Notes under the pieces: generated by a model
What the model was told of the DNA's origin: nothing
Databases searched by the model: none
Seen by the model: the letters and a program-made list of their open reading frames with translations, nothing else
Origin: Candidatus Dechloromonas phosphorivorans
GTDB taxonomy: Bacteria > Pseudomonadota > Gammaproteobacteria > Burkholderiales > Rhodocyclaceae
Length of the DNA stretch: 64,000 nt
NCBI GenBank assembly: GCA_016721185.1
Contig: JADKIP010000014.1
Span: forward strand, 248,001-312,000
Direction: 5' to 3'
Shown here: in pieces, positions 17,893-26,493 of the stretch
Numbering within the stretch: the stretch's first letter is position 1
Layout: each line of letters starts with the position of its first letter
Position numbers and translations under genes: made by a program

Positions 17893-18209
17893 CTAGGGTT
17901 TTGTATTGGCGAAACAGAACCTGAGCTTGCGGCCATCGATCTCCCGGCGCACCAGCAAATGCCAGTAGCGTGCTGTTGACGCCTTGCCATCCCAAACATC
18001 GACCCGCCGGGTCAGATACTCTGCGCGTGACCAGTTCGATTCGCTCAGCATGTGATGAAGCCGCTGGTGGTGGCTACCCGTACCTGCTCGGCCGTTTGTT
18101 CCATGTTGCTCCGGTCACACTGGAACAAGCCGTGGAGATAGCGTTTGGCGGCTTCTTCAACCGATCGGGTCCGGCGTTGAAGGCGGCGCAGATAAGGGCT
18201 GGCTGTCAT

Positions 18210-18580
18210 TTATTGCGCGATACCGACAATGGTATTGTGGTGGCGACAATCATCATGCTTAGTTTATTTACGGTGAGAGTTTTATCGGATCGGTCGGGAG
18301 CTATGCCGTACTTGCACAGATCATTTTTTTCGCCAATATTATTGGTGGTTCGTGCGCGTTTTCCCATGGTTTGCCGAATGAACAAAAGAGCGTGTTAAAT
18401 CTGGGTGACTGCATGCGTAATCTCGGGGCAGCTTTTGCGCTGCCATTTTCCGTCGCAGATACTGACGAGCGAGTAGTTGTTATGGTTGCGCTCGGGGTGC
18501 CCTTACGACGATAGCGGCATTCGTTGCGGCAAATACCTTCGCTCGCCGCAATGTGAAGTCTTTTTTGATTGGAGATGAAA
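18210..18580. other. Stretch without a recognisable gene
   Basis: No coding frame with family resemblance is visible here. A small hairpin with GGCAGC and GCTGCC arms lies near 18427-18444 and is followed by ATTTT; it could be a weak terminator. A ribosome-binding-like GGAG precedes the next gene at 18571. Confidence 0.4.
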
Positions 18581-18651
18581 ATGAATCAGAGAATCCTATC
18601 GACCCTGGTGTTCGGTTTGTGTCTGAGTTCCCTGGCCGCTGCTCAGCAATA

Positions 18652-20063
18652 GTTAGTGCAACATCCGTTCTGTAAATTCTGTGGCTGTTGGTTTTGCGCG
18701 GCTGTGCTGGCCGGAGCGATGAGGGCGCGTAGCGCCCGAAGCGCGGAGGACGGCACAGCCGCGCGGCGAAACACCGACAGGCCATTCCCGCAGGCGATTT
18801 CTTCGGGGCATTCTTATCCCTACCCAAGAAGGAATCGACAGCATGGCACAACGCGTAGAACATCACCCTCTGGATGCTGCTTTTGCGGCGCTCCTGAACA
18901 ACGGTCTGGATGGCGCCGGCGAGGCGCTGCGCATCCTGGTCAACGAAGCGAGCCGGATCGAACGCAACCACTTTCTCAATGCCCAGCCCCATGAACGCAC
19001 CGCCGAACGCACCGATTACGCCAATGGCTTCAAGCCCAAAACGATGATGACCCGCGTCGGCGAACTGACCTTTGACGTCCCCCAGGTGCGGCGGCGGCTT
19101 CTATCCCAGCGCCCTGGAGAAGGGATCGCGCACCGAGCAGGCCCTCAATATCGCCTTGGCCGAAATGTATGTGCAGGGCGTTTCCACCCGCAAGGTGATC
19201 ACCGTTCTGCAAGCCCTGCTCGGGCCCGAGGTGTCGATCTCGTCGACGCAGGTCAGTCGCGCGGCCGAACAGCTGGACGCCGGCCTGGCTGTCTGGCGTG
19301 AGCGGCCGCACGATGAAACGCCTTATGTCTTTCTCGATGCCCGCTATGAGCGGGTGCGCGAAGGCGGCCAACTGGTCGACTGTGCCGTGCTGGTGGCGGT
19401 CGGCATCACGCAGAGCGGCCATCGCCGGGTGCTTGGGGTGTCGGTCGCCTTGTCTGAAGCCGAAGTGCATTGGCGGGCTTTCCTCGATAGCTTGGTGCGA
19501 CGCGGACTCAAGGGCGTCAAGATGATCATTTCCGATGCGCATGCCGGACTCAATGCGGCACGCCGCGCGACCTGCCCAGCGTGCCTTGGCAACGCTGCCA
19601 GTTCCACTTGCAGCAGAACGCCCAGTCGTATGTGACGCGCCTTGATCAGCGCAAACCCGTGGCGCAGCGGATTCGGGCCATCTTCAATGCACCGGATGGC
19701 ACCGAGGCCGAGCGCCTCTTGCGACAGGCTATCGACGACTGGCGCACCGAGGCGCCCAAACTCGCTCAGTGGGCCGAAGAAAACCTGCCCGAGGGCTTCG
19801 CCACATTCAAGTTGCCGATTGCTCAGCGCGTCCGGCTGCGCACCACCAACGGCCTCGAACGCATTAACCGCGAAATCAAACGTCGTACCCGGGTCGCTTC
19901 CATCTTCCCAAACACCGCTTCCTGCCTGCGCCTGGTTTCAGCTCTGCTGGCCGAATGCGACGAGGACTGGATGACCGGGAAAATCTATCTCAACCTGAAA
20001 GACTGAGATTTCCATCCCGATGAACTCGCCTGAAAATTTTTACAGAAAAAAAGTTGCGCTGCC
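18652..20063 (+). mobile_element. IS256-family insertion sequence
   Basis: Imperfect inverted repeats of about 26 bp can be aligned without gaps between 18652 inward (GTTAGTGCAAC, then TTCTGTAAAT) and 20063 inward on the other strand (GGCAGCGCAAC, then TTCTGTAAAA). The 8-bp target duplication CAGCAATA is exact (18644-18651 and 20064-20071). Length is 1412 bp. About 190 bases lie between the left end and the transposase start, including a G/C-rich inverted region near 18720-18770. Confidence 0.9.
18843..20006 (+). pseudogene. IS256-family (mutator-type) transposase with two frameshifts
   Basis: The N-terminal frame from 18843 (HHPLDAAFAALLNNGLDGAG) is lost near 19095, in a CGGCGGCGG run. The second frame carries GGFYPSALEKGSRTEQALN, LAEMYVQGVSTRKV and the catalytic region (PYVFLDARYERVREGG, then KMIISDAHAGLNAARR) and is lost near 19570. 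The third frame gives the C-terminus (VPWQRCQFHLQQNAQSY, then RTTNGLERINREIKRRTRV). Both breaks need only 1-2 bases to repair. The restored length, about 390 residues, is normal for IS256 transposases. Confidence 0.88.
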
Positions 20064-20586
20064 CAGCAATATGTCTATCCGGCAAAGGGGCAATCACCGT
20101 CACAGCAAAAGAGTGATGAGTCTGCCTGTTACACATGGGCGGTGCAGCAGACCGGCGTTGACCCGGCAAAGCCTGCGCCACAAGCTGCTCAGCCAGCAAC
20201 CACGGCCACCGGCACGGCCCCCGGCGCTGGCGCCCGAGGTGCCGTGCGTGGTGCCGTGGTGGGCGAGGTTGTCGGTGGTGATGCCGGTGCCGGCGCGGCG
20301 GCTGGCGCAGTTGCCGCACGTGGCCAAAGTCGACGGCAGAATGCATCAGCCCAACAACAGCAGCAGGCCACCAGCCAACAGCAACAGAGCGCATTCGCGA
20401 AGGCCCGAGCTGTGTGTCTTGAAGGACGGGGCTACTCGGTTAAGTGAAAGTTGCTGCGCCGCATGACACATCGTTACGGTCAACCGGGAAATTTGGGTAA
20501 AAAATGCTCGCCAAACTCGCTTCATGTGGTGACGACACTGCCATTTACCACCTCATTTAAATTCGCCAGCTTACCCATTAAGCCTG

Positions 20587-21482
20587 GTGCCGATGGGCGG
20601 TACCCGCATGCCGATTAATGGCCCGGTTCCTAACTGGCTGTTTTCCGGCTTAATTGCCCTGACCCTTTGGGTCGTCATGTTTCACCTTGGCATGGCGATC
20701 ATTGCCAGCGAATTTCGTCGCGTACTGGCCCGCCCGGGGCTCTTGTTGAAAGGCCTGTTTGCCGTACTGATCGTCGTGCCGGCACTGGCGCTGGCTATCG
20801 CCAAAAATTTCGATCTCGGGCGGTCTGCCGAAATCGGTATTGTCCTGATGTCGGTTTCACCGGGCGCGCCGATAGCGCTGCGCCGTTCAATCAAGGCTGG
20901 CGGCGACCTTTCGTATGCAAGCGCTTTACAAATTCTGGTCAGTTTGCTTGTCGTTTTCTCGATGCCCGCCTGGGTCTGGGCGCTCGACAGGGTTTATGAC
21001 GTGCAGGCCGAGATTGCCCCATGGCATCTGGCAAAGCAGGTCTTTCTGGCGCAGCTACTCCCGCTTTGCATCGGCATTGCCCTTCGGTACGCCGCTCCGC
21101 AGACGGTTAAATGGTTACGTCCCAAGCTGGCACCCGTGGCCACTGGCTTGTTGTTGATCCTGATCCCACTTGCCATTTTTAATATCTGGGAAGTGGTGGT
21201 CGGTGAAAACTGGAGGGTGATTGTCGCAGTTGCGATGATTACCTTGCTGGCGCTGTGCTTGGGCCATTTGCTCGGCGGGCCGGAGCCGGGAACACGGACC
21301 GCAACGGCCATCGCCAGCGCTGCACGCAACCTGGACTGGCTTTGCTCGTTGCTTCACTGAATGGTGCCAGGCCCGAGATTATTGCCGCTATTCTGGCTTA
21401 TTTCATTGTCAGCGCCATCACGGCACTGCCTTATGTCATCTGGCGCCGCCGGCTGATCATCCAGCCGTCTAATCGAACCTGA
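20587..21482 (+). pseudogene. Bile acid:sodium symporter (BASS)-family transporter, frameshifted
   Basis: A hydrophobic protein with about nine membrane segments, including VMFHLGMAIIASEFR and IGIVLMSVSPGAPIALRRS. The frame ends early at 21360. The expected BASS motif RNPGLALLVAS appears one frame over and continues to 21482 (EIIAAILAYFIVSAITALPYV). One C is missing at about 21331. Restored length is about 298 residues, normal for the family. Starts at 20587 (GTG), 20593 or 20608 are possible and none has a strong ribosome binding site. Substrate cannot be told. Confidence 0.8.
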
Positions 21483-21539
21483 CATGCACCATATTCGTTT
21501 AACGCACAGTCAACGTTAGATAGTTGATGGCAGTTACGA

Positions 21540-22133
21540 TCAGTTCAGATTCGGATCGACAAGATACGCAACGCCGCCCCAGTTGGCCTGGATGGCGTAA
21601 CCTTTTTCGCTGACCTGATACACGGTAATGTAAGGATTGAACGAGTATTGCTTGTTCGCTGTGCCCATCGTCGCAGAAGCGGCCACATCGCCCCCGGCAG
21701 TATCGCCCACCTTGAACTGGGCCAGCGCCGCCTCACTCTTGAAGATGAATATCTGATAGAGATTTTGATAACCAATGCCAGGGCCGACCCCGGCGCGGGC
21801 AGTGAGCATGAACGTGTGCTTGGCGGCTTTCTTGTCGAAAAGCACCCCCTTGCCGTGGGCCTCGACCAACACGACGGCATTGACGGTACTGATGTTGAAG
21901 ACGGCGAAACCGGGTGCCGACTCAATTTCTGCCTTGGCACCGGGATTCTCGGCATAGAGTTTGTCGAGCGCGACTTTCGACATATCCATGATTTGCTGAC
22001 GACGTTCAAGAACCTCAGTGCTACTCAGTTTTTCCTTTTCAGGAGATTTCGGGGTGCTTTGAGAGGTCTGGCAGCCTGCGGTAAACAGGGCTGCACTAAC
22101 CAGAAGCAGCGGCAAAAGGCGAGATTTATACAT
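21540..22133 (-). CDS. SYLF/Ysc84-like lipoprotein
   Basis: 197 residues. Lipoprotein signal with lipobox FTAGC. The mature part fits the Ysc84/SYLF lipid-binding fold: APGFAVFNISTVNAVVLVEA, GVLFDKKAAKHTFMLTARAG and VGPGIGYQNLYQIFIFKSE. It stands alone between the acetyltransferase and the broken symporter. The role of bacterial SYLF lipoproteins in the envelope is not defined. Confidence 0.7.
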   Translation of the reverse strand: MYKSRLLPLLLVSAALFTAGCQTSQSTPKSPEKEKLSSTEVLERRQQIMDMSKVALDKLYAENPGAKAEIESAPGFAVFNISTVNAVVLVEAHGKGVLFDKKAAKHTFMLTARAGVGPGIGYQNLYQIFIFKSEAALAQFKVGDTAGGDVAASATMGTANKQYSFNPYITVYQVSEKGYAIQANWGGVAYLVDPNLN

Positions 22134-22189
22134 TTATGTATCCAAGGTAAGGGACTGCACGGTCAAACTTGAGTTTGTACGCAATGGGC

Positions 22190-22723
22190 TTAGTCTTTGC
22201 AAGCCGTCAAATCCAGCCAGACATGCACCGTACCTTCTGATGTTTTTGTCGTCATCGGCCAGCCACAACGCTCAAAAACATTGAGCATCGCATTGTTGCG
22301 CGGCAGTACCTCGGCGATAAAGGCCTTGACCCCGGCAGCCACAGCAATCCTGCCGAGATGCTTCATCAGTCGCCCGGCAATGCCTAGCCGATGAAAGTCT
22401 TCCTCAACAATGAACGCCACCTCGGCAGCACCTTCTCCATCGAGCACATAGGTGCCAGAAGCAATGACAATTTCCTTCTCGTCGTGCACTGTGGTGCACA
22501 GGAGAATGACGCGATTGATGAAGTCAGTTTCCTGAAAACGCTTGATTTCCGCTGGTGAAATTTCTTTCTTGGGGCCGAAAAAACGCAGATAAATCGAGTC
22601 CGCATCAAGCTCCTTGAAGGCATCGACGATCCGCTCGATATCATCCGGGCGTGATGCCCGAAAACACACTTCAAGGCCGTTCCTTAATGTTTCAGTTTCA
22701 GTGTACTGACTGGCGTTGATCAC
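22190..22723 (-). CDS. GNAT-family N-acetyltransferase
   Basis: 177 residues. A GNAT domain with the acetyl-CoA loop VEEDFHRLGIAGRLMKHLGR (motif A) and VLPRNNAMLNVFERCGW (motif B). Similar acetyltransferase domains occur in protein acetyltransferases. The start overlaps the end of the SulP gene by 4 bases (ATGA), so it is last in a leftward operon with the transporter, a K+ channel and a cobalamin adenosyltransferase. Substrate unknown. Confidence 0.8.
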   Translation of the reverse strand: MINASQYTETETLRNGLEVCFRASRPDDIERIVDAFKELDADSIYLRFFGPKKEISPAEIKRFQETDFINRVILLCTTVHDEKEIVIASGTYVLDGEGAAEVAFIVEEDFHRLGIAGRLMKHLGRIAVAAGVKAFIAEVLPRNNAMLNVFERCGWPMTTKTSEGTVHVWLDLTACKD

Positions 22724-24393
22724 GATGCGGCAGCTCCTGATGATTTCATTGCCTGAAAACGTTCAATGGCGGCGCGGGTATTGAATAGCATCCGCTCACG
22801 CCCCAATCGTTCTGCTAGTGCGGTGTGGCTGACAACCTCCAGCACGCCCGGATTCAACCCGGCCAACCAAAGCGTGATCCCATTCTCGCGATGGCGAGAT
22901 TCACCGTCGATCAACATTTGTAGCGCCGAATATTCGATATCTGGCACCCGGCTCATGTCAAGCACCAGCACCTTGGGTTGATATTTTGCCAGGAGCGTCT
23001 TGATTTGTTCAGCGACAGACTGGGCATTGACGAAAAACAGACGGCCTTCCGGGCGAAGAATCAGCATGCCCTCAAAAGTTTCGTCATCCGGATGTTCCGG
23101 CGACAAGGGGCGCAAGACATCCGCGCCGCGTTTACGTCCGATGACATGCACTCTGGGATGTGCGGCCTGGCTGGACAAGCCAATCAGGGAAACAATAATG
23201 GCAACGACAATGCCCTGCAAGGTGCCAAAAATCAGCACGCCCATGCAGGCGACTGCGGCCCAGCGAAACTCCATCGTCCGCACCAGCCGAATGGCACGAA
23301 ACTCGGCCGGCTGGATCAGGCCGACTGAATAGACGATGACGACTGCGGCCAGCGTGGCATTGGGTAACAAGCCTAGTAGTGGTGCAAGAAACAGCATGGT
23401 AGCTGCCGCCGTACCTGCCGTCACCAGTGCTGATTTTTGTGTAAGCCCGCCGGCTGCCCGGACCACTGCAGTCTGTGAGGTTCCACCGCCGGCTGGCATG
23501 GCACCGAACAGTGCACCACCCAGATTAGCGGCACCGCTGGCCAACAACTCACGATTGGCGTTGATCGGCGGTTCGGTTGGTCCAGCAAAGGCACGGCCGG
23601 CAGCAATGGATTCGGTAAAACTCATCAGGGCAATACCTACCGCCCCGGGTAACAGTTGCGCTACCAGATCGAGATCGGGCATGGTCAGCGACGGCAATCC
23701 CTTGGGAATGAGACCAACCACACTGACACTATCACCGCCAAAACCGAAGAACCACGAAGCTGCGATGCCGCCCCCGACGGCCACCAAGGGGGCTGGTGAA
23801 TGCGGCCACAAGCGCTCCATGCCGATCAGCACCACCAAGGTCGCAGCGGCCACCGCGAGCGTCATCAGCGAGGTATCGGGGATGTGTTGCGCAATACTGA
23901 TCGCGTCGTTAAAGAAGCCTTGCTTGGTGATGTGAATACCGAGCAGCTTGGGTACCTGATCGAGCACAATGACCAATCCGATCCCCGCCTTGAAACCGGT
24001 CAGCACCGGGCTGGAAATGAAGTTGGCGACGAAGCCGAGGCGCAGTAGCGAAGCCAGAATCAGAATCGCGCCAGTCAACGCGGAAAGCGTTGCGACAGCA
24101 GTTAGCAGTTTGGCTGGGTCGCCATCCGGCACGACAATGCCGAGTTGCGTTGCCGCCAAAATGGCCAGCGTGGTCGTTGAACTGACACTCAGCACCCGCG
24201 ATGAGCCCAGTAACGCGTAGATGATCATCGGGATGAAGGCAGTGTACAAACCGACCGCAACTGGTAACCCGGCGACCGTGGCGTAGGCCATTGCCTTGGG
24301 TAGCACGACAGCTGCAGCGGTAAGACCGGCGATGATATCGGGACGCAAAGTCGCCTGGCCTTGTGCTGCGGGCGTCGGGCTATGACTTGTCAT
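22720..24393 (-). CDS. SulP-family anion transporter with STAS domain
   Basis: 557 residues. The N-terminal transport domain has the SulP start (DIIAGLTAAAVVLPKAMAYA, then GLPVAVGLYTAFIPMIIYAL) and 10-14 membrane segments. A C-terminal STAS domain follows from about residue 430 (VLVLDMSRVPDIEYSALQML). The likely substrate is sulfate or bicarbonate, which sequence alone cannot decide. Its start abuts the K+ channel stop and its stop overlaps the acetyltransferase start, so the genes are translationally coupled. Confidence 0.88.
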   Translation of the reverse strand: MTSHSPTPAAQGQATLRPDIIAGLTAAAVVLPKAMAYATVAGLPVAVGLYTAFIPMIIYALLGSSRVLSVSSTTTLAILAATQLGIVVPDGDPAKLLTAVATLSALTGAILILASLLRLGFVANFISSPVLTGFKAGIGLVIVLDQVPKLLGIHITKQGFFNDAISIAQHIPDTSLMTLAVAAATLVVLIGMERLWPHSPAPLVAVGGGIAASWFFGFGGDSVSVVGLIPKGLPSLTMPDLDLVAQLLPGAVGIALMSFTESIAAGRAFAGPTEPPINANRELLASGAANLGGALFGAMPAGGGTSQTAVVRAAGGLTQKSALVTAGTAAATMLFLAPLLGLLPNATLAAVVIVYSVGLIQPAEFRAIRLVRTMEFRWAAVACMGVLIFGTLQGIVVAIIVSLIGLSSQAAHPRVHVIGRKRGADVLRPLSPEHPDDETFEGMLILRPEGRLFFVNAQSVAEQIKTLLAKYQPKVLVLDMSRVPDIEYSALQMLIDGESRHRENGITLWLAGLNPGVLEVVSHTALAERLGRERMLFNTRAAIERFQAMKSSGAAAS

Positions 24394-24749
24394 TAGAGGG
24401 TGTTCTCACGATCAGGGAGTTGGGAAGGCGAGTCCTGCATCGCCGCCTGCAAGGCACGCACTGTGATGGCGGCAAAAAGTGCCGTTAGCATAACGCCGTG
24501 AAAACCAATGGCAATCGCCAAGACACGAGATATACCGTGCTTGGGCACTAAATCCCCATAGCCTACGGTCAACCCGGTAACGAAGGCAAAATAAATACCT
24601 TCAAATAGTCTCCAACCCTCAATCCTTGCAATGAGCAGTCCAAGGACAACCACCAGGCCAAGTAGTAAGGAAAATATCGGCCAGACGACCCGGGTAGCAC
24701 TCCAAAGCGCCTTGTAAAAGTGAAGACGCAGCGATTTCGTTGGACTCAT
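24393..24749 (-). CDS. Two-helix potassium channel
   Basis: 118 residues. Two membrane helices (VWPIFSLLLGLVVVLGLLIA and AIAIGFHGVMLTALFAAIT) flank a pore loop with the K+ selectivity filter TVGYGDL. No RCK or other regulatory domain is attached. It overlaps a 58-codon frame upstream (ATGA) and abuts the SulP gene downstream. Confidence 0.85.
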   Translation of the reverse strand: MSPTKSLRLHFYKALWSATRVVWPIFSLLLGLVVVLGLLIARIEGWRLFEGIYFAFVTGLTVGYGDLVPKHGISRVLAIAIGFHGVMLTALFAAITVRALQAAMQDSPSQLPDRENTL

Positions 24750-24922
24750 GACAGTTTCCCGGGGCGCACGCAGCTAAACAAGAAGTCGGTCGGTATTGGC
24801 AAAGAGTCCGGTGCGCCTTGGGCCGTCGAGTCGTACCAGCCATCGATTGTCGCCTGGTCGGGAAAGCGGATAACGACGAGATCGCTGTGCCGGTGTTCGC
24901 CGCTCCAGACGCAGGCGCTCAT
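24746..24922 (-). CDS. Small 58-residue protein, possibly a DUF1330 fragment
   Basis: Begins at the ATG at 24922, which overlaps the stop of the adenosyltransferase gene (ATGA), and ends at 24746, overlapping the channel start (ATGA). The piece DLVVIRFPDQATIDGWYDS resembles the second half of DUF1330 proteins; their first half is missing. The double ATGA overlap argues that it is translated, but it could also be the worn remains of a longer gene. Confidence 0.45.
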   Translation of the reverse strand: MSACVWSGEHRHSDLVVIRFPDQATIDGWYDSTAQGAPDSLPIPTDFLFSCVRPGKLS

Positions 24923-25509
24923 GTGGCGTTCTTGCCCTTTTGCCAGAGCACATCGCCGCGGCCGCCAGCACGGTTGAGGACGCGGCCGAGGATGAAGAGC
25001 AGGTCGGAGAGCCGGTTGACGTAGCGGCGGGCGGCGTCGGAGAGCGGTTCGGCGTTATTCAGGCGAACCATCGAGCGTTCGGTACGGCGGCAAATGGTGC
25101 GCGAAAGGTGTGCGAAGGACGCGGCGCGGGTGCCGCCGGGCAGGATGAATTCCTTGAGCATCGGCAGGTCGGCGTTGAAAATGTCGGCCAGTTCTTCCAG
25201 GCGGGCGACCTGGGCATCCTTGATGAAATTCATGCCGGGCATGCAGAGTTCGCCGCCGAGGTCGAAAAGATCGTGCTGAATGTCGAGCAGTGCGGCGCGA
25301 ACTTGGTCGGGTATTTCTTCGCAGAGCAGCAGGCCGAGGCTGGAATTCAGTTCATCGACTTCGCCGATGCTGTCGATGCGCAAGCTGCCCTTGGTCGTGC
25401 GGCTGCCGTCGCCGAGGCCGGTGGTGCCGGCGTCACCGGTGCGGGTGATGATTTTGGACAGGCGGTTGCCCTTGCGTTCGGTATCGAGGTCTTTATCAGT
25501 TGTGCTCAC
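24919..25509 (-). CDS. Cob(I)alamin adenosyltransferase, PduO type
   Basis: 196 residues. ATP:corrinoid adenosyltransferase of the trimeric PduO/ATR class: TRTGDAGTTGLGDGSR at the N-terminus (ATP-binding), ELNSSLGLLL, and SRTICRRTERSMVRLNN (active-site Arg residues). It makes adenosylcobalamin. It heads the leftward operon with the K+ channel, SulP and acetyltransferase genes, and is divergent from hyi. Confidence 0.9.
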   Translation of the reverse strand: MSTTDKDLDTERKGNRLSKIITRTGDAGTTGLGDGSRTTKGSLRIDSIGEVDELNSSLGLLLCEEIPDQVRAALLDIQHDLFDLGGELCMPGMNFIKDAQVARLEELADIFNADLPMLKEFILPGGTRAASFAHLSRTICRRTERSMVRLNNAEPLSDAARRYVNRLSDLLFILGRVLNRAGGRGDVLWQKGKNAT

Positions 25510-25573
25510 GGTGCGCTTCTCCTTGAATTGGCCGGATTATACTGACCGGCCCGCATCACAGACTGTCGTCGCC

Positions 25574-26359
25574 ATGCCAAAGTTCGCCGCCAACCTCAGT
25601 TTTTTGTTCACCGATGTGCCGTTTCCGGCGCGCTTCAAACGAGCGGCCGCTGCCGGTTTCAAGGGCGTGGAATACCTCTTCCCTTACGACTATCCGGTGC
25701 ATGAGGTGGCTGATTGGTTGCGTGACAACGATCTGGAACAGGTGCTGTTCAATCTGTCGCCGGGTGACTGGGCCGCTGGCGAGCGGGGTCTGGCCTGCCT
25801 GCCGCATCGTCAGGGCGAGTTTGCCGAGAGCGTCGAGCAGGCGTTGAATTACGCGATGGTGCTGGATTGCCAGCGCCTGCATTGCATGGCCGGGTTGAGA
25901 CCAGCGGGTGTCGATGAGGCGGTGCTGGAAGCGACCTACATCGCCAATCTGCGCTATGCCGCCGACCGTTTCGCAACGATTGGCGCCACCGTGATGATCG
26001 AGCCGATCAATAGCCGGATCGACATGCCAGGCTATTGGCTGGATAGCATCGATAAAGGTTTTTGCCTGCTGGAGGCTGTTGACCGCAGCAATGTGAAATT
26101 GCAGTACGACATCTATCACGCACAGATTATGGCCGGCGATCTGGCCCGGACGCTGGAAGCCAATCTTCAGCGGATCGGCCATATCCAGATCGCCGACAAC
26201 CCTGGCCGGCATGAGCCGGGCACCGGTGAAATTAATTACCCGTTTTTATTTGAGCAACTGGACCGGCTGGGTTACGAAGGCTGGGTTGGCTGCGAATACA
26301 AGCCGCTGACGACGACTGAGGCCGGTCTTGGCTGGTTGCCGAGTCAACGATATGTGTAA
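25574..26359 (+). CDS. hyi: Hydroxypyruvate isomerase
   Basis: 261 residues from the ATG at 25574; the longer open frame to the left is not needed. A TIM-barrel sugar isomerase with metal-binding acids in VMIEPIN, LQYDIYHAQ and WVGCEYKP, and the family N-terminus MPKFAANLSFLFTDVPF. It interconverts hydroxypyruvate and tartronate semialdehyde in glyoxylate use. It lies upstream of the glycerate kinase and glcDEF in one direction, a coherent glycolate/glyoxylate block. No glyoxylate carboligase or tartronate semialdehyde reductase is in the window. Confidence 0.9.
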   Translation: MPKFAANLSFLFTDVPFPARFKRAAAAGFKGVEYLFPYDYPVHEVADWLRDNDLEQVLFNLSPGDWAAGERGLACLPHRQGEFAESVEQALNYAMVLDCQRLHCMAGLRPAGVDEAVLEATYIANLRYAADRFATIGATVMIEPINSRIDMPGYWLDSIDKGFCLLEAVDRSNVKLQYDIYHAQIMAGDLARTLEANLQRIGHIQIADNPGRHEPGTGEINYPFLFEQLDRLGYEGWVGCEYKPLTTTEAGLGWLPSQRYV

Positions 26360-26493
26360 TGGGTGCCGCATTGCCTCCCCCTTCAAGGGGGTCAGGAGGG
26401 GATGGGTTTTGCTGTCGGTGGTGCTGATGCTCCATCCCGGCCCGCCCCTTGCCCCAAGGGATACCGCCCTGCGGGACACAAAGGGGAGGGCGT

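Larger units (their letters stand above)
16130..18209 (-). pseudogene. IS701-family transposase remnant, split by an IS1182 element
   Basis: The N-terminal part starts at 18209 (RYLHGLFQCDRSNMEQTAEQ). After a frameshift it continues as LHHMLSESNWSRAEYLTR, then jumps to a C-terminal region (RRVDVWDGKASTARYWHLLV, FCFANTK) without the catalytic middle. The final part lies beyond the inserted element, at 16130-16363 (RHFVERAFEDTKGTRGLADY, then WHHHMALVVIA). The transposase therefore carries a large internal deletion, a frameshift and an insertion, and cannot be functional. Confidence 0.75.
18581..20447 (+). pseudogene. Glycine-zipper exported protein, interrupted by an IS256 element
   Basis: The first part (18581-18651) encodes a signal peptide (MNQRILSTLVFGLCLSSLAA) and then AQQ. 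Beyond the insertion, 20072-20447 continues in the same frame (YVYPAKGQSPSQQKSDESAC). It includes a glycine/alanine-rich zipper (GAGARGAVRGAVVGEVVGGD), a Gln-rich stretch and a terminal CLEGRGYSVK. Removing the element and one duplicated copy of CAGCAATA restores a single frame of 148 codons. The intact family consists of small envelope proteins with a YMGG-like glycine zipper. The gene is inactive as it stands. Confidence 0.85.

Noticed and set aside
26360..26493. G/C-rich direct and inverted runs between hyi and the glycerate kinase gene
   Set aside because: Short CCCCCTTCAAGGGGG-type hairpins are present, but no second copy was seen in the window to call it a dispersed repeat.
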